Below are positions 55,021-64,000 of a DNA stretch of 64,000 nucleotides, piece by piece. The stretch lies in NCBI RefSeq assembly GCF_002954385.1, contig NZ_MQVY01000001.1, forward strand, positions 844,892-908,891. Direction: 5' to 3'. The notes under the pieces were generated by a model that saw only the letters and a list, made by a program, of their open reading frames with translations, was not told the DNA's origin and made no database searches. A program made the translations under genes and the position numbers. How positions within the stretch are numbered: the stretch's first letter is position 1; each line of letters starts with the position of its first letter. Source of the stretch: Tenacibaculum sp. SG-28. GTDB lineage: Bacteria; Bacteroidota; Bacteroidia; Flavobacteriales; Flavobacteriaceae.

Positions 55021-56085
55021 ATGAAAAAACATAATTTTAGTGCTGGTCCTTGCATACTCCCTGAAGAAGTTTTTCAAAAGGCAGCTGCAGCGGTGCGCAA
55101 CTTTAACAATGACAATTTATCGATTCTTGAAATTTCACATCGAAGCAAACCTTTTGTTGCAGTCATTGAAAAAGCAAGAAAATTAGTGTTAGAATTACTT
55201 GACTTAAAGGATCAAGGGTATCAAGTTTTATTTTTACAGGGCGGTGCGAGTTCCCAATTTTTACTCACTGCCTATAACCTGCTGCAAAAAAAAGCAGCGT
55301 ATTTAAATACTGGTACATGGAGTACCAAAGCGATACAAGAGGCAAGGCTTTTTGGAGAATTAATTGAGGTTGCTTCTTCAAAAGATAAAAACTTTACTTA
55401 CATTCCAAAAAATTATTCCATTCCTAAAGATTCAGATTATTTTCACTGCACTAGTAATAACACCATATACGGGACTCAAATGAAGGTTTTTCCCGAAATT
55501 GAAATCCCACTAGTATGCGACATGAGCTCCGATATTTTTTCAAGAAAATTAGATTTTTCTAAGTTTGATTTGATCTATGCAGGTGCGCAAAAAAATATGG
55601 GACCTGCGGGTACAACTCTCGTAGTAGTTAAAGAAGATATTTTGGGGAAAGTAACCAGAGAAATTCCTTCTATGCTCAAGTATCAATTACATATCGAAAA
55701 AGAAAGCATGTTCAACACCCCACCAGTTTTTGCAGTGTATGTTTCGATGTTAACTTTGGAATGGTTACAGGATTTGGGAGGAATTACCTTCATAGAGAAG
55801 GTAAACCAACAAAAAGCTTCTCTGTTATACGGAGAAATCGATAGAAATCCTCTTTTTAAAGGATTGGTTACTAGTGAAGACAGAAGTATTATGAACGCTA
55901 CCTTTTGTTTAAACGATAAAAGGTTAAACGATAGATTTGATGCCTTGTGGAAAGAAGCAGACATTAACGGCCTCGCAGGACATCGCAGTGTAGGTGGATA
56001 TAGAGCAAGTATGTACAATGCACTTCCTCTGTACAGTGTTCAAGCACTAGTGGATGTAATGCAAGAACTAGAGAGAAAGGCTTGA
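55021..56085 (+). CDS. serC: Phosphoserine aminotransferase
   Basis: SerC converts 3-phosphohydroxypyruvate to phosphoserine, and acts similarly in pyridoxal phosphate synthesis. The 354-residue protein has HNFSAGPCILPEEVF at the start, ISHRSKPF, FLQGGASSQF, and the PLP Lys in YAGAQKNMGPAGTT, with SMYNALPLYSVQALVDVM at the end. Length and motifs are standard. Second gene in the operon with the downstream dehydrogenase, together two steps of serine synthesis. Confidence 0.97.
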   Translation: MKKHNFSAGPCILPEEVFQKAAAAVRNFNNDNLSILEISHRSKPFVAVIEKARKLVLELLDLKDQGYQVLFLQGGASSQFLLTAYNLLQKKAAYLNTGTWSTKAIQEARLFGELIEVASSKDKNFTYIPKNYSIPKDSDYFHCTSNNTIYGTQMKVFPEIEIPLVCDMSSDIFSRKLDFSKFDLIYAGAQKNMGPAGTTLVVVKEDILGKVTREIPSMLKYQLHIEKESMFNTPPVFAVYVSMLTLEWLQDLGGITFIEKVNQQKASLLYGEIDRNPLFKGLVTSEDRSIMNATFCLNDKRLNDRFDALWKEADINGLAGHRSVGGYRASMYNALPLYSVQALVDVMQELERKA

Positions 56086-56128
56086 TTAGTGCCTTGTATG
56101 GTATCAATAAAAAAAGAAATTAGATTTT

Positions 56129-57085
56129 ATGCGAATTTTAATTAACGATAAAATTTCCGAGAACGGGATTGCAACCCTTAGAGCTGCTGGTTTTGAGGTA
56201 ATAGTTACCAAAGTAGCACAAGTACAACTAGAAAATTACATCTGTGAAAACAGCATTGATGCCATCGTTGTGAATCACAATACTGGTGTAACGCAAGAAT
56301 TGCTAGAGGCATGTCCTAGCATTAAATTAATCGCTTGTACCAGACCCAACATGGATAATATCGATATCGACTATGCTTACGAAAACGGAATTCACGTTGT
56401 AAATGCTACCAAAGCAACTACTATTGCTGTTGCCGAATTAGTGTTCGCGCATTTATTTGGAATGGTTCGATTTTTGCACCAGTCTAATAGAGAAATGCCT
56501 TTAGAAGGAGATTCGAGATTTGGAGATTTAAAAAAACAATTTTCCGTAGGGCAAGAACTTCGAGGAAAAACACTTGGAATTATTGGTCTGGGGAAAGTAG
56601 GAACCGAGGTCGCAAAAATAGCAGTAGGAATTGGCATGCGTGTCATTGCCACACATAGTACAAAAAGTGAAAATCCTGAGGTTACCCTATCTTTTTTTGA
56701 TGGACAATCCATCACGATACCAATAGCTACCAAAAAAACAGAAGATGTTTTAAAAGCTGCTGATTTTATTTCTATTCACACCCCTTTACTGGATGACTAT
56801 GTAATTGGTGAAAAACAATTAGCTCTTATGAAAGATAATGTTGGTATTGTTAATACTGCTATTGGTGGAGTGATCGATGAAATTGCTCTTGTAAACGCCA
56901 TTAAAAAGGGAAAAGTAAAATATGCAGGATTGGATGTTTATGAAAATCAACCAACACCAGAGATACAATTACTGATGAATCCTGAAATTTCGTTAACTCC
57001 CAACATAGGCGGCACAACCAAAGAATCCCAAGAGAGAATTGGAGATGAAATAGCAAAACAAATTATCGAATTATTAGCTGAATAA
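56129..57085 (+). CDS. serA: D-3-phosphoglycerate dehydrogenase / D-2-hydroxyacid dehydrogenase
   Basis: The 318-residue protein has the D-2-hydroxyacid dehydrogenase layout: catalytic-domain start RILINDKISENGIATLRAAGFEV, NAD loop LGIIGLGKVGTEVAKIAVG, and DFISIHTPLLDD, then GLDVYENQPTPE. A conserved His usual in the last motif appears as NIGGTTKESQERIG instead, so the catalytic His position deserves a check. It lacks the C-terminal ACT domain of longer SerA proteins. Position beside serC supports the 3-phosphoglycerate dehydrogenase role; the gene name rests mainly on that. Confidence 0.85.
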   Translation: MRILINDKISENGIATLRAAGFEVIVTKVAQVQLENYICENSIDAIVVNHNTGVTQELLEACPSIKLIACTRPNMDNIDIDYAYENGIHVVNATKATTIAVAELVFAHLFGMVRFLHQSNREMPLEGDSRFGDLKKQFSVGQELRGKTLGIIGLGKVGTEVAKIAVGIGMRVIATHSTKSENPEVTLSFFDGQSITIPIATKKTEDVLKAADFISIHTPLLDDYVIGEKQLALMKDNVGIVNTAIGGVIDEIALVNAIKKGKVKYAGLDVYENQPTPEIQLLMNPEISLTPNIGGTTKESQERIGDEIAKQIIELLAE

Positions 57086-57091
57086 TACGCT

Positions 57092-58333
57092 ATGGCAATC
57101 GTAAAACCCTTTAGAGCAGTTCGAGCAACCAAAGATAAAGTTGCTTTGGTTTCTTCAAAATCTTTTGAAGTTTATACGCCTGAAGAATTACATGCAAAGT
57201 TAACGTACAACCCGTTTTCTTTTCTACATGTAATTAATCCTGGTTATAAGTACCATCACAAAGAAATTTCTGGCGAACAACGCTTTAAAATGGTCCACAA
57301 TAGGTATTTAGAGTTCAAAGAAGATGAATACCTTATTCAAGATGAAACTCCTGCTTTTTACATTTATAAAAAAGTAACTCCGGTGCATGTATTCATTGGC
57401 ATAATTGCAGCAACCTCTGTGCATGATTTTCATCAAAATAAAATAAAAAAACACGAGGCTACCTTACGAAGTAGAGAACTTTTATTTGAAGAATATCTCA
57501 AAAATACTGGATTCAATGCAGAGCCGGTTCTCCTTACTTATCCGGAGAATCCTATGGTTAATTCCATCCTCGAAAAGTACCAAAAATTGGTACCTGAATA
57601 TGAATTTACCACCACGGATAAGAACTTGCATACTATTTGGCCGATAACAAATACCAAAGATATCGCTACAGTAACTGAAGCATTTAAAGATGTAAGTACT
57701 TTGTACATTGCAGACGGACATCACAGATCAACATCTTCCTGTATCCTAGCTGAAAATTTAGCTAAAAATAATGCTAGCCATACTGGAGAGGAGCCCTATA
57801 ATTATTTTATGAGTTACTTGTTATCCGAAAATCAATTGTGCATCTATGAGTTTAATCGATTTATAAAAGATTTAAATGGGTTATCGCCAGATGAATTTTT
57901 GATAGAACTAGATACTATATTTAAGATTGAAAACAAGGGGGAGGAATTATTTAAACCCTTAAAAAAACACCAATTTTGCATGTATCTTAACGGTAGTTTT
58001 TATGCTTTAACACTCCGAAAATCTGCGTATAAATTCACAGATAAATTAAGTAAACTCGATGCGCAAATACTTTTTCAAACGGTATTAAAGCCAATTCTTG
58101 GGATTCACGATATTCGAAATAGCTCTAAAATTATATATTCTCAAAATAAATCTGGAGGTTTAGAATTAAAAACCAAAGTCGACGAAGGAACTTTTAAAGT
58201 TTCTTTTGGTATGTTAGCTACCAACATAAAAGAACTAAAAGAAATCATTGACGATAATTTAATAATGCCGCCAAAAACAACCTACATTGAGCCTAAATTA
58301 AGAAGTGCATTAACTATTTATGAGTTTCTGTAA
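57092..58333 (+). CDS. DUF1015 domain protein (SerC-neighbour family)
   Basis: The 413-residue protein opens IVKPFRAVRATKDKVALVSSKSFEV and has the DUF1015 signatures YIADGHHRSTSSCI, FMSYLLSENQLCIYEFNR and DIRNSSKIIYSQNKSGG. The family is widely found next to serA/serC and is often suspected to be an ATP- or ADP-dependent kinase in serine metabolism, but I know of no proof for this member. It starts 6 bases after the dehydrogenase stop. Cytoplasmic. Confidence 0.88.
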   Translation: MAIVKPFRAVRATKDKVALVSSKSFEVYTPEELHAKLTYNPFSFLHVINPGYKYHHKEISGEQRFKMVHNRYLEFKEDEYLIQDETPAFYIYKKVTPVHVFIGIIAATSVHDFHQNKIKKHEATLRSRELLFEEYLKNTGFNAEPVLLTYPENPMVNSILEKYQKLVPEYEFTTTDKNLHTIWPITNTKDIATVTEAFKDVSTLYIADGHHRSTSSCILAENLAKNNASHTGEEPYNYFMSYLLSENQLCIYEFNRFIKDLNGLSPDEFLIELDTIFKIENKGEELFKPLKKHQFCMYLNGSFYALTLRKSAYKFTDKLSKLDAQILFQTVLKPILGIHDIRNSSKIIYSQNKSGGLELKTKVDEGTFKVSFGMLATNIKELKEIIDDNLIMPPKTTYIEPKLRSALTIYEFL

Positions 58334-58344
58334 AATGAATACCG

Positions 58345-59004
58345 ATGATAAAAGATAATCTGAAAAAAATAAAGCAAAATATCCCTGAACATGTAACTTT
58401 AGTTGCTGTTTCTAAAACAAAACCTATTCAAGATATCGAAGAAGCCTATGCGGCAGGACAGCGTGTATTTGGCGAAAATAAAATTCAAGAAATGGCTACT
58501 AAGTACGAAGCATTACCAAAAGATATACAGTGGCATATGATTGGGCATTTACAGCGAAATAAAGTTAAGTATATGGCGCATTTTGTCTCTTTGATACATG
58601 GTGTAGACAATTTTAAAACTCTTGTAGAGATTAACAAACAAGCAAAAAAGCACGATCGAGTTATCCATTGTTTACTGCAAGCAAAAATAGCCAAAGAAGA
58701 TACAAAGTTTGGTTTGAGTTTTACTGGCATAAAAGATATTTTAAATTCGGAAGAATTCATGGAGTTAGATAATGTTAAGGTAACAGGTCTTATGGGAATG
58801 GCTACTTTTACAGATGACACCGTTCAACTAAATGAAGAGTTTAGCAGTCTTTTTAATTTTTTTAAAGAAATGAGTACTAAATTTCCAACGCTAACCACAC
58901 TTTCCATGGGGATGAGCGGAGACTATCAACAAGCTATTGCCAATGGTAGTTCTATGGTAAGGATAGGTAGTTCTATATTTGGTGTTCGAAATTATATTAC
59001 TTAA
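58345..59004 (+). CDS. YggS family pyridoxal-phosphate homeostasis protein
   Basis: The 219-residue protein has the PLP Lys24 in VAVSKTKPI, FGENKIQEMATKY, IQWHMIGHLQRNKVKYM and the end motif SMGMSGDYQQAIANGSSMVRIGSSIFG. These match YggS/PLPBP, which buffers PLP supply and has no known catalytic reaction. It is the fifth gene of the serine operon, whose aminotransferase needs PLP. The start at 58345 is a few codons before the core; there is an overlap-free 11-base gap to DUF1015. Confidence 0.93.
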   Translation: MIKDNLKKIKQNIPEHVTLVAVSKTKPIQDIEEAYAAGQRVFGENKIQEMATKYEALPKDIQWHMIGHLQRNKVKYMAHFVSLIHGVDNFKTLVEINKQAKKHDRVIHCLLQAKIAKEDTKFGLSFTGIKDILNSEEFMELDNVKVTGLMGMATFTDDTVQLNEEFSSLFNFFKEMSTKFPTLTTLSMGMSGDYQQAIANGSSMVRIGSSIFGVRNYIT

Positions 59005-59037
59005 ATTTACGCTAAGCCTAATCAAAAAGAGAAAGAA

Positions 59038-60137
59038 TTGTACGCTATATTAGATATCGAAACTACTGGAGGCAAGTTCAATGAAGAAGGGATTACCGAA
59101 ATCGCTATTTACAAACACGATGGTCATCAAGTTGTTGATCAGTTCATAAGTTTGGTTAATCCGGAACGAAAAATTCAAGATTTTGTTGTTAAACTTACTG
59201 GAATAAGTAACAAGATGCTCCGAAATGCTCCCAAATTTCATGAGGTTGCCAAGAGAATTGTAGAAATTACAGACAATTGTATTTTAATAGCGCACAATGC
59301 AAGTTTTGATTACAGAATATTAAAAACAGAATTTAATCGTCTTGGTTATGAGTATAAAAAAACACCATTTGTACCGTTACCTTAAGTAAACTACTTATAA
59401 AAGATGCACCATCTTACAGCTTAGGTAAGCTATGCAGACATCTAGGAATTCCGGTAACAGATAGACACCGTGCAAATGGAGACGCTATAGCTACAACTAA
59501 ACTGTTTAAGCTTCTATTAGATAAAGACACCGATAGAAAAATCACAAGCGATACCATAAAATACTTTGACAACAGACAGGAAAAGCAACGCATTATAAAA
59601 ATCCTAGACAAGTTGCCAGAGAAACAAGGCGTTTTTTACATACACAATCAAGAAGGAACCATTCTTTATATCGGGAGAGGCTCCAATATAAAATTAGAGG
59701 TCAACAAACAATTTTTGAAAAAAACTAGCAAAGGTGAAAAAGTATTAAAAAGAGCATATGATGTTACTTACGAGGAGACTGGAAATGTACTCTTAACAAG
59801 ACTAAAATACCATCTAGACTTGCAAAGAATACGACCTAAATTCAATATTATCAGAAAACGTAAAAAATTAGGTATTGACTTCAACAGTGATAATTTTTTC
59901 ATCCAAGACAAGGGTAGATTTCCAGAGGAGAACTCTATTATTTTGGTAGAAAACAATGTTGTCTTAGGATATACCTTTACTAACCTAGCGTTTCAAGAAA
60001 ACCAAATTGAGATTTTAAAATCAATGCTAACCCCCATCGAGAATAAAGATTTAGCAAAAACCATTGTAAAAAACTATTTACTCAAAAACAAAGTTCATAA
60101 AATAGTTCGATTTGACACCAACAATAGTTTTATATAA
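59038..60137 (+). CDS. DEDDh exonuclease fused to GIY-YIG endonuclease (frameshift in sequence)
   Basis: The restored 366-residue protein has a DnaQ-like exonuclease domain (LDIETTGG, HNASFDYRIL, and after the break HRANGDAIATTKLF with the last His/Asp) and a GIY-YIG domain of the UvrC type (GVFYIHNQEGTILYIGRGSN) with a C-terminal unknown part. This fusion resembles DNA polymerase III epsilon-like/Cho proteins. The frame breaks at 59356-59362, where seven A should be eight; the fix gives YKKNTICTVTLSKLL. The start is a TTG at 59038. It ends the serine operon. Confidence 0.88.
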
Positions 60138-60266
60138 AAATTATAGAGAAACGATAAATCTTCCGAATACCTCACGAAACATCAAAATAAATGGGGTAGC
60201 ATATCTAAACTAGTAATAAATCGAATTTTTTGTATTTCTGACAGGTAAAAGCCTCTAAAATCTACC

Positions 60267-60303
60267 ATAAAAAAGCCTTATAGTTTCTATAAGGCTTTTT
60301 TAC
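60267..60303. terminator. Bidirectional terminator between the exonuclease gene and carB
   Basis: AAAAGCCTTATA and TATAAGGCTTTT form a 12-bp stem around a 5-base loop, with A- and T-rich flanks. It serves the convergent exonuclease and carB genes. Confidence 0.85.
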
Positions 60304-60317
60304 ATATTTGTGTAACT

Positions 60318-63168
60318 CTATTTACTCAAGTACATCTTTCTTCGCGCGTAAAGATCATAAAACTGATCGTCACGTAAGTTATCAATAAACAAGATACTCT
60401 CTCCAGTAGATTTCATTTCAGGCCCCAATTTTTTATTTACGTTGGGAAATTTATTAAACGAAAAAACAGGTTGTTTAATTGCAAAACCTTCCAATTGAGG
60501 ATTGAAATTAAAATCGGCAACCTTTTTATCTCTTAACATTACCTTAGTGGCATAATTCACATAAGGCTCCTTATACGCTTTGGCGATAAAAGGTACCGTA
60601 CGAGATGCCCTTGGGTTAGCCTCGATGATGTATACTTTGTCGTCTTTAATTGCGAACTGAATATTAATTAAACCAACAGTATCTAACGCTAAAGCAATAG
60701 TTTTTGTGTATTCTCTAATTTGTTCCAGAACTAACTCACCAAGGTTAAAGGCAGGTAACGTCGCATTAGAATCTCCAGAGTGAATTCCACATGGTTCAAT
60801 GTGTTCCATGATTCCGATGATGTACACATTTTCACCATCACAAATAGCATCTGCCTCTGCCTCTATTGCTCCTTCTAAGTAATGATCTAATAGTAATTTA
60901 TTGTTTGGTATTTTTCGCAATAAGTCTACTACGTGCTCTAATAACTCTTCTTTATTAATTACAATTTTCATTCCCTGACCTCCTAAAACATAAGAAGGAC
61001 GAACTAATATTGGAAAATCAAGATCGTCTGCAAGCGCTAAGGCTTGTTCTGCATTTTCTGCAACACCAAATCTTGGATATGGAATATTGTTTTCCTTTAA
61101 TAGCGTTGAAAAACTTCCTCTATCCTCTGCTAAGTCAAGTGCTTTAAAACTTGTTCCTATAATTGGAATACCGTAACGGTCTAATTTCTCTGCTAATTTT
61201 AAAGCTGTTTGTCCACCTAACTGCACGATAACACCTTCTGGCTTTTCGTGTTTTATGATGTCGTAGATATGCTCCCAAAATACGGGCTCGAAATATAGTT
61301 TATCGGCCGTATCAAAGTCTGTAGAAACTGTTTCAGGGTTACAATTAATCATGATTGTTTCGTAGCCACACTCAGCCGCCGCCAATACACCATGTACACA
61401 ACAGTAATCAAACTCAATGCCCTGTCCAATTCTGTTCGGCCCTGATCCTAAAACTATGATTTTCTTTTTATCACTTACCTTGCTTTCATTGGCTACAGTA
61501 ACTGTTCCTTCCGGAGTCTCTATGGTACTCTCAAAAGTAGAATAGTAATACGGAGTTTTCGCTTCAAATTCAGCAGCACAAGTATCTACCAATTTATATA
61601 CCCTCTTAACATTTAATTCCTCTCGCTTTGCGTATACTTCACTTTCAAGACATCCCAACATGTGTGCGATTTGTCTATCCCCATATCCCTTCTGCTTTGC
61701 CTCTAGTAATAAATCTTTCTGAAGCGTATCAATCGTGTATTTTGAGATTTCTTTTTCTATTTCAAATAGCTCTTCGTATTGTTTCAAGAACCACATATCA
61801 ATTTTTGTGATTTCGTGAATTTTACTCAATGGCATTCCTATTTGTATGGCATCATAAATAGCAAACACCCGATCCCAAGACGCATATTTCAATTTATCTT
61901 TTATCTGGTTGTAGTCGGTATAACTTTTACCATCTGCTCCAATTCCATTTCTCTTAATTTCTAAAGATTGTGTCGCTTTATGCAGTGCCTCTTGGAAAGA
62001 ACGACCTATTCCCATTACCTCCCCTACTGCTTTCATTTGAAGTCCTAAAGTTCTATCTGACCCTTCAAACTTATCGAAATTCCAGCGTGGAATTTTCACT
62101 ATTACATAATCTAAAGTTGGCTCAAATAAAGCAGATGTAGATTTTGTTATCTGGTTATCCAATTCATCTAAGGTATATCCTACCGCTAACTTGGCAGCAA
62201 TCTTCGCAATCGGATACCCTGTAGCTTTAGATGCTAATGCAGATGATCGCGATACCCTTGGATTAATTTCAATAGCTATGATATCTTCGTTTTCGTCTGG
62301 AGAAACAGCAAACTGCACATTACAACCTCCTGCAAATTCACCAATAGAACGCATCATTTTGATTGCCATATCACGCATTTTCTGATAGGTCTTGTCCGAT
62401 AAGGTCATGGCAGGTGCTACAGTGATAGAATCCCCTGTATGAATTCCCATCGTCCATATTTTCAATCGAACAAATAATAACCACATTATCGTTATCATCA
62501 CGTAATAGTTCTAATTCAAACTCCTTCCAACCCATCATGGCTTTGTCTATCATAACCTCATGGATAGGAGAAATTTCCAAACCGCGAGTTAACGATTTTT
62601 CAAATTCCTCTTCATCATACACAATAGAAGCTCCTGCGCCTCCTAAAGTAAAAGAAGCCCTAATACATAACGGGAAGCCATATTCTTGTGCTATCTCTTT
62701 TCCTTTTAGATACGAGGTAGCAGTTGCTTGCGGAGCCATTGGTACACCAATTTCCAGCATCAACTCTCTAAATTTTTCACGATCTTCTGTGATATTGATA
62801 GCATTGATATCCACTCCAATAATTTCTACTCCGAAATCATTCCATATACCTTTTTCATCTGCTTCAATACAAAGGTTAAGAGCGGTTTGTCCTCCCATAG
62901 TTGGCAGTACTGCATCAATTTGCGGGTGCTCTTTAAGAATTTGAATTATAGATTTGGTATTTAATGGTAAAAGATATACATGATCAGCCATTGAAGGGTC
63001 TGTCATGATGGTAGCAGGATTGGAATTAATTAATATTGTTTCAATTCCATCTTCGCGCAACGAACGAAGTGCTTGCGATCCAGAGTAATCAAATTCACAT
63101 GCTTGACCAATTACAATTGGTCCCGATCCGATAATTAAAATTGACTTTAGGTCTTGTCTTTTAGGCAT
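60318..63168 (-). CDS. carB: Carbamoyl-phosphate synthase large subunit (frameshift in sequence)
   Basis: CarB makes carbamoyl phosphate for arginine and pyrimidine synthesis. The restored protein is about 950 residues. It has two ATP-grasp halves: the N-terminal [22 protein letters not shown] and the second [21 protein letters not shown], the oligomerisation segment ([20 protein letters not shown]), and [16 protein letters not shown]. It ends soon after the second ATP-grasp region and appears to lack the usual ~130-residue allosteric MGS domain. The frame breaks near 62449-62451: IENMDD runs into a shifted frame, and two missing bases would give [10 protein letters not shown] as in all CarB. 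Confidence 0.93.
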
Positions 63169-63216
63169 TACTTAATGTTGTATAGTTGTGTATAAAAATA
63201 AAAATTGTTTGCGTAT

Positions 63217-63249
63217 AAAAAAAGGTGTTACTAAAAAAAAGTAACACCT
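63217..63249 (-). terminator. Terminator after rpmH
   Basis: On the minus strand AGGTGTTAC and GTAACACCT form a 9-bp stem around a T/A loop, followed by a T run, about 25 bases after the rpmH stop. Confidence 0.8.
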
Positions 63250-63271
63250 CTATATTAATGATAATATACCA

Positions 63272-63433
63272 TTATTTCTTTGGTCTTGCTTCAGATGAAA
63301 CAGTCAATTTCTTTCTTCCCTTTGCTCTTCTTCTAGCTAATACTTTACGACCATTAGCAGAAGCCATTCTATCTCTGAAACCGTGCTTGTTTCTTCTCTT
63401 ACGTTTTGATGGTTGGTACGTTCTTTTACTCAT
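63272..63433 (-). CDS. rpmH: Ribosomal protein bL34
   Basis: The 53-residue protein has the full L34 signature: [20 protein letters not shown], then [20 protein letters not shown] and the ending [11 protein letters not shown]. It sits in the large ribosomal subunit. The gene is not next to rnpA or dnaA here, unlike the classic origin-region order, so no origin is implied. A near-perfect promoter precedes it. Confidence 0.97.
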   Translation of the reverse strand: MSKRTYQPSKRKRRNKHGFRDRMASANGRKVLARRRAKGRKKLTVSSEARPKK

Positions 63434-63503
63434 TACAATATATCTTAAATATCTTCTTAATTAATGTTTGCTTTTGTGAAATTCCGTCTGCTAAAAGCGT
63501 GGG

Positions 63504-63534
63504 CAAATATACAACAGTTTTTCAGTCTGACAAA
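63504..63534 (-). promoter_or_regulatory. Consensus promoter (TTTG-N19-TATATTTG) for rpmH
   Basis: On the minus strand TTTG (63531-63534) and TATATTTG (63504-63511) have exactly 19 bases between them, the best promoter in the window and fitting for a ribosomal protein gene. The leader is about 65 bases. Confidence 0.85.
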
Positions 63535-63602
63535 TTCAATTTTTCTTTTTTTAAAAAAAAATATAATTTTAAAGCAGGCACCTCTTTTTTCTACAATTTT
63601 TG

Positions 63603-63633
63603 TTTGCCGAGTTTAACATACTTCTTACTTTTG
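63603..63633 (+). promoter_or_regulatory. Consensus promoter (TTTG-N19-TACTTTTG) for pyrG
   Basis: TTTG (63603-63606) and TACTTTTG (63626-63633) are 19 bases apart. The ATG follows after 18 bases. It is divergent from the rpmH promoter. Confidence 0.85.
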
Positions 63634-63651
63634 CCCAAACCTAACAATATC

Positions 63652-64000
63652 ATGAACAATACAAAATATGTATTTGTAACTGGTGGGGTAACCTCCTCAC
63701 TAGGAAAAGGAATTATAGCCGCTTCACTAGCAAAATTAGTTCAAGAGAGAGGTTTCTCTGTAACTATACAAAAACTAGACCCTTATATAAATATAGATCC
63801 AGGAACATTAAATCCTTATGAGCATGGCGAATGCTATGTTACTGATGACGGTGCAGAAACCGATTTAGACTTGGGACATTATGAACGATATTTAAACATC
63901 CCTACTTCTCAAGCCAATAACGTAACTACAGGTAGAATATACCAATCTGTAATAAATAAAGAGAGAAAAGGAGAATTTTTAGGAAAAACTGTACAAGTAA
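63652..64000 (+). CDS. pyrG: CTP synthase, N-terminal part (cut by window end)
   Basis: CTP synthase aminates UTP to CTP. The first 116 residues are visible: [21 protein letters not shown] (P-loop), [39 protein letters not shown] and [25 protein letters not shown]. All match the synthase domain; the glutaminase domain lies beyond the window. It is near carB, another pyrimidine gene, but on the opposite strand. Confidence 0.97.
   Translation, partial: MNNTKYVFVTGGVTSSLGKGIIAASLAKLVQERGFSVTIQKLDPYINIDPGTLNPYEHGECYVTDDGAETDLDLGHYERYLNIPTSQANNVTTGRIYQSVINKERKGEFLGKTVQV

Noticed and set aside
62537..62944. 135-residue plus-strand frame opposite carB
   Set aside because: Antisense to the conserved first ATP-grasp of CarB; no start signal or domain.
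63272..63433. Replication origin near rpmH
   Set aside because: rpmH often marks oriC, but dnaA, rnpA and DnaA-box clusters are absent here.
1..64000. tRNA, rRNA, CRISPR arrays, insertion sequences, prophage or riboswitches
   Set aside because: I looked for cloverleaf arms, direct repeats with spacers, transposase motifs and known riboswitch cores by eye and found none; a covariance-model search would be needed to exclude small RNAs.

Overview
The window is chromosomal DNA from a low-GC member of the Flavobacteriaceae (Bacteroidota). Four observations support this. The starch amylase carries a type IX secretion (T9SS) C-terminal sorting domain. The gliding and T9SS genes gldF, gldG and porX are present. 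Several promoters carry the Bacteroidota -7 box TAnnTTTG, sometimes with a -33 TTG/TTTG. The gene order lpxD / lpxC-fabZ / lpxA / efp is typical of the phylum. The genus cannot be fixed from the sequence. Nearly everything is core chromosome: I saw no tRNA, rRNA, CRISPR array, insertion sequence, phage or attachment site.

Layout. 0-3 kb: the end of a starch-utilisation (Sus-like) locus, with a SusE/F tail and a secreted GH13 amylase. 3-7 kb: a four-gene minus-strand operon of a glutathione-synthetase-like ATP-grasp, a rhodanese, an N-formylglutamate-amidohydrolase-like protein and a DUF1704/QEGLA metallopeptidase; this is the best candidate for an uncharacterised pathway. 7-17 kb: a dicarboxylate symporter, a DUF937 protein, fabG, sucD, and the lipid A block (two LpxD-type enzymes, efp, lpxA, lpxC-fabZ) with an HD hydrolase. 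17-26.8 kb: porX, tsaE, ald, dnaB, DUF3810, pepT and small envelope proteins. 27-29.3 kb: an ECF sigma factor operon with a membrane partner and an outer-membrane-like protein. 29.6-39 kb: a lipid A acyltransferase, a beta-barrel protein, a transketolase C-half, maf, a UbiA-like protein, smpB, an alpha-oxoamine synthase and pyruvate carboxylase. 39-44.4 kb: a molybdenum hydroxylase pair, purC and phoH. 44.5-48.6 kb: an operon of a SAM hydrolase, a monooxygenase-fold protein, an acetyltransferase, gldF and gldG. 48.5-53.8 kb: aquaporin, a DUF2911 protein, a sodium:solute symporter operon containing a hidden 35-residue membrane protein, and a ferredoxin. 53.9-60.1 kb: a serine-biosynthesis operon (acyl-CoA reductase, serC, a serA-like dehydrogenase, DUF1015, yggS, exonuclease/GIY-YIG). 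60.3-64 kb: carB, rpmH and the start of pyrG.

A strong technical signal runs through the window. Eleven genes are broken by small indels, mostly one base missing from a homopolymer. The broken genes include efp, lpxA, carB, pyruvate carboxylase and a lipid synthase. In every case adding or removing one or two bases restores a full-length protein of family-typical size. I therefore treat these as sequencing or assembly errors and give each gene its full restored extent. Several starts were moved because a promoter -7 box lies inside the longest open frame.
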